Source: Rhodothermaceae bacterium
GTDB lineage: Bacteria > Bacteroidota > Rhodothermia > Rhodothermales > Rubricoccaceae
Direction: 5' to 3'
DNA: 17,846 bases
NCBI GenBank assembly: GCA_013003465.1
Contig: JABDIZ010000058.1
Span: 1 to 17,846, forward strand
Shown: piece by piece, positions 13,345 to 17,846 of the stretch
How the letters are laid out: every line of letters begins with the position of its first letter
Position numbering within the stretch: position 1 is the first letter of the stretch
Made by a program: the position numbers and the translations under genes
Notes under the pieces: generated by a model
Database searches by the model: none
What the model was told of the DNA's origin: nothing
What the model saw: only the letters and a program-made list of their open reading frames with translations

Positions 13345-14319
13345 ATGTCTCGTCCGCTGCTCCTTGGCCTCGTCGCCATGCTCGGCCTCGGTGGGTTGTA
13401 CGCCAGCCTCTTCTGGGACGAGGTGCAGCCTGTACAGCGGTCCGCGTCTCCTTCGCTCGAGCGTGCCCCGTCTAGTTCAATGGGCACCTCGCCCTTCGAG
13501 CCCGTGCCGCTACGTGCAGAGGCTCCACCCTCCGAGGCCGCCGCACCGGAGGGGGTACCCGACAGTGTGGAAGCCGGACGTGACTCCGTAGTGGCCCTGG
13601 ACGTAGAGCGACCGGTCGTTTCTCACCGCGCATCCATCGATCTGGTAGCCCATGAGGTCGTCGGCATCGTAGGCGATGTGCAGCGTCACTTGCTCGGCAG
13701 GATCGTGCGGCATGAAGCCTCGGCGGGGCCGATCTCCTTCGTGCGGCTCGGCTACGACGTGGACGGGAGCGGACGCTACCACAGCGCCGACGGCACGTTC
13801 GAGATAGGGAATGGGGCCTCGGGTTCCGAATGGCGCATCCAGGGGCGTGGGACCGACGGACGCACCATTGAGGTGCGCATGACGGGAGTGGAAGCGTCGG
13901 ACCTCGTGCTCACTGTGACCCACCCGGATGGCCCGGGTGCAGCACGTGCCTTGCACGAGGCCACCGAGCAGATGCTGCGCACGGAGGGCCGTCGCGTGCA
14001 GGACCGGTTCGAGAGCCTGAAGCAGGCCAACCGGCGTGCGCTGGAGCAGACGGCCTCAGCCCTCGCCGATGACATTCAGGTAGTGCTGCGTCGTGCCCCC
14101 GCCCCCTGGACCGAGCGGATGCTACCGCTCTGGCCCCCGGGCTACGATGTCGGGCCGGGTGGAGACTATGTGACCCCGGAGGGCACGTTTACGGTGAGCC
14201 GCCCGCAGCCCGATCAGATCCACGTTCTCGGCTCCGGTGCTCGCGCCGGGTGGGGCACGCAGGTGGCGGTCGTCATCACCGGCCTCCTCGCATCGGACCG
14301 GCGACTCACCAGTCGGTAG
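13345..14319 (+). CDS. Membrane-anchored protein with a duplicated domain, unknown function
   Basis: A 324-residue protein. The N-terminus is an uncleaved-looking signal anchor (residues 4-24, LLLGLVAMLGLGGLYASLF) without a lipobox, then a Pro/Ser/Glu-rich linker (about 28-90). Two related units follow: roughly 97-190 and 230-321. Each has an amphipathic helix (AHEVVGIVGDVQRHL; ALADDIQVVLRRA) and then a beta segment that aligns closely: GYDVDGSGRYHSADGTFEI at 136-154 and GYDVGPGGDYVTPEGTFTV at 266-284, each ending in a strand with TGVEASD or TGLLASD. A coiled, charged stretch (about 198-235) joins them. Helix plus small beta sheet with a G-x-Y ... GTF pattern recalls pilin or pseudopilin globular domains, but that is only resemblance. 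It ends 3 bp from the convergent phosphatase gene. Confidence 0.8.
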   Translation: MSRPLLLGLVAMLGLGGLYASLFWDEVQPVQRSASPSLERAPSSSMGTSPFEPVPLRAEAPPSEAAAPEGVPDSVEAGRDSVVALDVERPVVSHRASIDLVAHEVVGIVGDVQRHLLGRIVRHEASAGPISFVRLGYDVDGSGRYHSADGTFEIGNGASGSEWRIQGRGTDGRTIEVRMTGVEASDLVLTVTHPDGPGAARALHEATEQMLRTEGRRVQDRFESLKQANRRALEQTASALADDIQVVLRRAPAPWTERMLPLWPPGYDVGPGGDYVTPEGTFTVSRPQPDQIHVLGSGARAGWGTQVAVVITGLLASDRRLTSR

Positions 14320-14322
14320 GGG

Positions 14323-14868
14323 CTACGGCACCGGGTCGGGCGCGCCGTAGCGGGCTCGGATGAGCTGAGGCGGCTCGTCTGGGGGCAGGAGGACAATCAT
14401 CAGGTTGTCGTAGTCGCGTTCGTCCCATTCGGGAAGGTCGGTCCCCATCAGCGCACCGACCATCGCGGGGATGGTGTTGCTGTGCCCGGCGACCACGATG
14501 GTCTGCCCCCGGTAGTTCTCCGCCAGCGCGAGCACCACCGCCTGAGCCGAGGCGACGACATCGGCCGTGTCGAGTGGGCGCGCCTCGACGGGGAGCCCCA
14601 GGGTGTCAGCTAGGGGCTGCGCCGTTTCTCGTGTCCGGGCGAACTGTGAGGCTACCACGTGGTCTACGTGGGCCTCGATCAGGGCGTCGCGGAGGGCTGT
14701 GGCGCGCGCTCGGCCTTCCGGCGTGAGTGAAGGATCAGATCCAGCCTGCTTCTCGGCATGGCGAACGAGGAAGAACACCGTCGGGGCCTCCGCGGATTGG
14801 GCCGTGCTTTGTAGCGGGGCGCAGCCGATCAGCAGGAGCAGGCCGAGCAGGAGGGCATGTCGAGGCAT
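14323..14868 (-). CDS. Histidine phosphatase family lipoprotein
   Basis: A 181-residue protein starting at the ATG complementary to 14866-14868; the frame extends upstream to 14964, but this start places a proper lipoprotein signal (MPRHALLLGLLLLIGC, lipidated Cys16) at the N-terminus. The catalytic core is present: FLVRHAEK at 33-40 with the phospho-accepting His37, an ARTRETAQPL motif with the conserved Arg residues, and VVAGHSNT with the second His. This is a short SixA/phosphoglycerate-mutase-like histidine phosphatase located outside the cytoplasm, probably hydrolysing a small phosphate ester. The substrate cannot be assigned. It is divergent from the PNPOx-family gene with a 116-bp shared upstream region. 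Confidence 0.92.
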   Translation of the reverse strand: MPRHALLLGLLLLIGCAPLQSTAQSAEAPTVFFLVRHAEKQAGSDPSLTPEGRARATALRDALIEAHVDHVVASQFARTRETAQPLADTLGLPVEARPLDTADVVASAQAVVLALAENYRGQTIVVAGHSNTIPAMVGALMGTDLPEWDERDYDNLMIVLLPPDEPPQLIRARYGAPDPVP

Positions 14869-14984
14869 GAGCAGGAAGGAATGGCGTCGGCGCAACATAC
14901 GTGTACCGCCCGCAAAGCGTGTCGATTGCACCGGATCGGTGGGGCTCTCTGGCGGTAGCTTCATCCCAGATCAACCCCCGGCCG

Positions 14985-15560
14985 ATGCCTCGCGACTACG
15001 CTGCTCAATCGCCTACCACCGTGCGCCGCGCCGACCGCGCCGTGACAGACGAGGCATGGATCCGCGCGACGCTCCACACCGCCGCCTACGGCACCCTGGC
15101 CACCGTCCACGACGGGCAGCCGTTCCTCAACAGCAACCTGTTCGTCTACGACGAAGCGCGCCACGCCATCTACCTCCACACCGCCCACGTCGGGCGGACG
15201 AAGGCGAACGTGGAGGCGGAGGACACCGGCGCGCCGGTCTGCTTCGGCGTTTTCGCCATGGGCCGCCTGCTCCCCGCCGACGAGGCGCTGGAATTTAGTG
15301 TCGAGTACGAGGGCGTGACGGTCTTCGGGACAGCGCAGGTCGTAGAGGATTCCGAGGAGGCCGAGCATGGGCTCCAACTCCTCCTCGATAAGTACGCGCC
15401 GCACCTCCGTCCGGGCGAGCACTACCGGCCCATCACTGCCGACGAACTCAAGCGCACGGCCGTGTACCGCGTGGACATCACCGAGTGGGTCGGCAAGAAA
15501 AAAGCCGTCAGTGAGGACTTCCCCGGCGCCTTCCTGTACCCAATCACGGAGGCGTCCTAG
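14985..15560 (+). CDS. Pyridoxamine 5'-phosphate oxidase family protein (NimA-like)
   Basis: A 191-residue cytoplasmic flavin-binding split-barrel protein. The ATG at 14985 is preferred over an upstream in-frame ATG at 14901, which would add 28 residues overlapping the divergent regulatory region. Visible features: YGTLATVHDGQPFLNSNLF at the first barrel strands, IYLHTAHVGRTKANVE for FMN phosphate contact, PVCFGVF, and FSVEYEGVTVFGTAQVV. These match the Nim/PNPOx-like group that uses FMN or F420 or binds haem; nitroimidazole reductase (NimA) is the best-known member. True PdxH is longer and has a different C-terminus, so vitamin B6 synthesis is not suggested. Substrate unknown. Its stop overlaps the coaE stop. 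Confidence 0.9.
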   Translation: MPRDYAAQSPTTVRRADRAVTDEAWIRATLHTAAYGTLATVHDGQPFLNSNLFVYDEARHAIYLHTAHVGRTKANVEAEDTGAPVCFGVFAMGRLLPADEALEFSVEYEGVTVFGTAQVVEDSEEAEHGLQLLLDKYAPHLRPGEHYRPITADELKRTAVYRVDITEWVGKKKAVSEDFPGAFLYPITEAS

Positions 15561-16159
15561 TCGGCGAACAGGAGGGCTTTATAGAGCTGCTCGGCCCGCG
15601 TGTGCAGATGCACGAGGTCCTGTGTGTTGACGATCACGAAGTCGGCGCGGGCGCGGAGGTCTTCGGGCGGCAGTTGGTGGCGCATCCGGTCGAGCACCTG
15701 TTCGCGTAGGACGCCGTCGCGGGCCATCACCCGGGCGATGCGCGTTTCGACGGGTGCATCCACCACGGCGACGCCGTCGAGGTGCGCATCGGCGCCGACC
15801 TCGTAGAGTAGCGCGGCCTCATAGACGAGCAGATCGATGCCATCGCAGCGGGCCTCTTCGATGTGGGCGAGCATGGCTTCGCGCACGGCCGGGTGGACGA
15901 GCGCGTTGAGGGCAGCGAGTTCGTCAGGGTCGGCGAAGACGCGGGCCGCCAGAGCCGAACGGTCGAGGCGCCCCTCGGTGTCGTAGATCTCGCGGCCGAA
16001 GCGCTCGACGAGCGCCGCGCGCAGGGCCACGTCCTCGTGCATGAGGCGCTTCGCCTCGTCGTCGGCGTAGATGACGCGCACGCCGGGCTTGGTGGCCAAG
16101 TGCGCAGCCACGGCTGACTTGCCGCTGCCGATGCCGCCGGTCAGCCCGAGGGTGATCAT
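15557..16159 (-). CDS. coaE: Dephospho-CoA kinase
   Basis: Catalyses the last step of coenzyme A synthesis, phosphorylating the ribose 3'-OH of dephospho-CoA. At 200 residues it is typical length. The P-loop GLTGGIGSGKS is at 5-15, DDEAKRL at 33-39 matches the conserved D-x2-AK-x2 substrate loop, LNALVHPAVR at 84-93 and the VVDAPVETRIARVMARDG lid region at 131-148 follow. The start overlaps the stop of the ABC ATPase gene by 4 bp (ATGA), so translation is probably coupled. Its stop shares a CTAG with the convergent PNPOx-family gene. Confidence 0.96.
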   Translation of the reverse strand: MITLGLTGGIGSGKSAVAAHLATKPGVRVIYADDEAKRLMHEDVALRAALVERFGREIYDTEGRLDRSALAARVFADPDELAALNALVHPAVREAMLAHIEEARCDGIDLLVYEAALLYEVGADAHLDGVAVVDAPVETRIARVMARDGVLREQVLDRMRHQLPPEDLRARADFVIVNTQDLVHLHTRAEQLYKALLFAD

Positions 16160-16920
16160 CCGAACGCCTCGGTCATCAGCCGCTCCACTTCGTCGGTGGC
16201 GTCTGCGATGGCGGTGATGCGGCTGAAGGCGCTCTCGAGCGTGCCTTCCCCGGCATCGGCCATGATGGCCTCCGGCGAGTCGTCGCGCAGGATGCGCCCG
16301 TCGCGGATCACGATGACCTGATCGGCCACCTTCTCCACGGCATCGAGCAGGTGCGACGAGTAGAACACCGTTTTGCCGACGAGGGCCTGGGCGCGGAGCA
16401 GCGCGCGGACCTGTAAGACCGCGTGGGCATCGAGGCCGGTCAGCGGCTCGTCGAGGAGGAGCACGGGCGGGTCATGGAGGAGGGCGGCGGCGAGCAGCAC
16501 CTTCTGCTTCATGCCCTTCGAGAAGCCTGTCATGGCCTGGTCGGCCTGCTCACCGAGGCCCCAGAAGCGGAGGAGCGCGGCGGTTCGGTGGGCCAGGAGC
16601 GCCTCGTCGAGCCCGTGCATGCGCCCGATGAAGGCGAGGTACTCGGTGGGCGTAAAGCTCTCGTAGAGGTGCCCGTGCTCGGGTACGTAGCCGAAGCGTC
16701 GCTTGGCCTCAACTGGTTGCTCGGCCATGTCCATGCCGCCGACGAGCACGCGCCCGGTGTCGGGCGTGAGCGCCCCCGTGAGCAGACGCATCGTCGTCGT
16801 CTTTCCCGCGCCGTTAGGGCCAACATAACCAGCCACGGAGCCTTGGCCTACCTGAAACGAGACATCGTGCAGGATCGGCTTTCCGTCGAGGGCGACGTTG
16901 ACGTGCTGAACAGCAATCAT
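16156..16920 (-). CDS. ABC transporter ATP-binding protein
   Basis: A 254-residue ABC ATPase of the ABC-2/EcsA-like export type. Walker A GPNGAGKT is at 34-41, GYVPEHGHLYE at 78-86 is the Q-loop region with Glu in place of Gln as often seen in this group, the signature is FSKGMKQ at 133-139 rather than LSGGQ, Walker B is VLLLDEP at 153-159, the D-loop GLD follows, and the H-loop His is at 190. No permease lies in the window, so its transport partner must be encoded elsewhere; the substrate is unknown. It is upstream of, and overlaps, coaE. Confidence 0.93.
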   Translation of the reverse strand: MIAVQHVNVALDGKPILHDVSFQVGQGSVAGYVGPNGAGKTTTMRLLTGALTPDTGRVLVGGMDMAEQPVEAKRRFGYVPEHGHLYESFTPTEYLAFIGRMHGLDEALLAHRTAALLRFWGLGEQADQAMTGFSKGMKQKVLLAAALLHDPPVLLLDEPLTGLDAHAVLQVRALLRAQALVGKTVFYSSHLLDAVEKVADQVIVIRDGRILRDDSPEAIMADAGEGTLESAFSRITAIADATDEVERLMTEAFG

Positions 16921-16956
16921 TAAGTGAACGGCTAGATGCTAGAGGCTTGAATGCTG

Positions 16957-16983
16957 GGCTTGAAGCTGCCTTCGCCTTCAGCC
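16957..16983 (-). other. Stem-loop at the end of hinT
   Basis: GGCTTGAAG and CTTCAGCC pair over 8 bp with one bulged T, around a loop of about 10 nt, and include the stop codon of the HIT gene. No T-run follows on the minus strand. Just upstream, GGCTTGAA is also repeated directly (16944 and 16957) and CTAGA twice (16932-16943). It may be a weak transcript end. Confidence 0.25.
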
Positions 16984-17319
16984 GGGCGGCCACGCAAACG
17001 CGCGACCGGCAAGCAGGTGCAGGTGGATGTGAAAGACCGATTGCCCCGCCCCCTCGCCATTGTTCATCACGAGACGATAGTCGGGTAGTCCTTCTTGTGC
17101 GGCTATCTGACGCGCAACGGTAAACAGGTGGCCCACGAGGGCCTCGTCCTCGGGGTCGATGGCATCAGGGCGTGGGATAGGCTTGCGGGGTACAACGAGA
17201 ATGTGCGTGGGGGCAGCGGGATGGATGTCGCGAAAGGCGATGCATTGCTCGTCTTCATGCACAAGGTCCGACGGCAGTTCCTTGTCGGCGATCTTCTGGA
17301 AGAGGGTTTTCTCAGACAC
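16978..17319 (-). CDS. hinT: HIT family nucleotide hydrolase (HINT-like)
   Basis: A 113-residue histidine-triad protein with GTG start (complement of 17317-17319). The catalytic HIHLHLL motif (His97, His99, His101) and the FHIHLH context are intact, as are the AFRDIHPAAPTHILVVPRK strand block (28-46) and the NNGEGAGQSVFH loop (86-97). HinT-type enzymes hydrolyse aminoacyl-AMP and nucleoside phosphoramidates. The N-terminal zinc cysteines found in some homologues are absent, as in many bacterial forms. It is divergent from the pterin synthase gene across 124 bp and 57 bp before the ABC ATPase gene on the same strand. Confidence 0.93.
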   Translation of the reverse strand: MSEKTLFQKIADKELPSDLVHEDEQCIAFRDIHPAAPTHILVVPRKPIPRPDAIDPEDEALVGHLFTVARQIAAQEGLPDYRLVMNNGEGAGQSVFHIHLHLLAGRAFAWPPG

Positions 17320-17443
17320 GGCAGGGTCAGGGTCAGGTAATCGGCGGGCACGACGAGAAGCTACAGCCGCGCTGCGGAACGGCGTTCAGCCAGCAGGGGT
17401 TCAGGAGCCTCCCGCTACGCTGTCCTCGCCGTTGCAGGCTGTC

Positions 17444-17846
17444 ATGCCCACCGTGTACGTTACCCGCCGCGTCCACTTCAACGCCGCGCATCGCCTCCAC
17501 AACCCGGCGCAGTCCGACGAGTGGAATCGCGCCACGTTCGGAAAGTGCAACAACCCGAACTGGCACGGGCACAACTACGAGCTGGAGATCACGGTAGTGG
17601 GCAATCCCGACCCCGACACCGGCTACGTGATCGACCTCGCTGAACTCAAACGCCTTGTTCACGAGCGCGTTGTGGACAAGCTCGACCACCACAACCTCAA
17701 CCTCGACGTGGACTTCCTCCAAGGCATCATGCCCTCAACGGAGAACGTGGCCGTAGCCATCTGGCAGCAACTCGTAGATACACTCCCTGGGCCAGGGCGG
17801 CTCCACGAGGTCATGCTTCAGGAAACCCCACGCAACCGCGTCACCT
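17444..17846 (+). CDS. 6-pyruvoyl-tetrahydropterin synthase family protein, 5' part
   Basis: The frame runs from the ATG at 17444 off the window edge; 134 residues are visible and only a short C-terminus should be missing. It has the T-fold active site: zinc ligands His16, His41 and His43 (AAHRL; HGHNYE), nucleophile Cys35 in FGKCNNPNWHGHNY, the Asp81-His82 pair in KLDHHNLN, Glu100 in TENVA and Glu127 in LQET. From memory the motif FGKCNNPN-x-HGHNY is that of the animal tetrahydrobiopterin enzyme (PTPS) more than of E. coli QueD. Both uses (BH4-like pterin or queuosine precursor, starting from 7,8-dihydroneopterin triphosphate) remain possible. No other queuosine or folate genes are visible in the window. 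Confidence 0.92.
   Translation, partial: MPTVYVTRRVHFNAAHRLHNPAQSDEWNRATFGKCNNPNWHGHNYELEITVVGNPDPDTGYVIDLAELKRLVHERVVDKLDHHNLNLDVDFLQGIMPSTENVAVAIWQQLVDTLPGPGRLHEVMLQETPRNRVT

Noticed and set aside
1..17846. CRISPR array, mobile element, prophage, toxin-antitoxin or defence system
   Set aside because: No regularly spaced repeats, transposase or integrase motifs, terminal inverted repeats, or defence domains were seen on either strand; the gene content is mainly housekeeping.

Overview
The window looks like chromosomal DNA of a GC-rich relative of the Bacteroidota, most likely a member of the Rhodothermota (Salinibacter/Rubrivirga-like). This is inference. It rests on the high GC content, on nearly every start codon lacking a Shine-Dalgarno sequence, and on a secreted protein carrying a PNPF-type domain resembling the type IX secretion sorting domain. 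The small SRP RNA and the general gene set fit but do not decide it. I see no insertion sequence, integrase, prophage, CRISPR array, tRNA, rRNA or defence cassette.

Left part, 1-5158, plus strand: the 3' end of a short-chain-dehydrogenase-like gene, ribulose-phosphate 3-epimerase (rpe), a small lipoprotein, a membrane J-domain protein and the replication-restart helicase PriA. The priA start codon sits inside a strong predicted hairpin. Middle, 5155-7688, minus strand: a DUF5996 protein, a pirin and a cytoplasmic YceI protein. An 18-bp inverted repeat upstream of yceI looks like an operator. Next come the 4.5S-type SRP RNA gene (ffs, plus strand, about 7827-7934) and a geranylgeranyl-reductase-family flavoprotein. 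Then a minus-strand gene encodes an exported SGNH-hydrolase-like protein with an unusual domain order.

Right part: after a roughly 400-bp non-coding stretch come yajC, ribBA, a 74-residue Cys/His protein and a membrane-anchored 324-residue protein containing an internal domain repeat, all on the plus strand. A histidine-phosphatase lipoprotein (minus) and a pyridoxamine-oxidase-family protein (plus) diverge from each other. A minus-strand set follows: coaE, an ABC ATPase overlapping it by 4 bp, and a HIT hydrolase. The window ends inside a 6-pyruvoyl-tetrahydropterin-synthase-type gene that runs off the right edge.

Most genes are housekeeping: carbon metabolism, replication restart, protein export (SRP RNA, YajC), riboflavin, CoA and pterin synthesis. 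The accessory interest lies in the SGNH protein, the duplicated-domain protein, the YceI/pirin/DUF5996 cluster with its palindrome, the priA start hairpin, and a 19-bp direct repeat linking ribBA to a downstream spacer. I found no convincing complete new multi-gene system.
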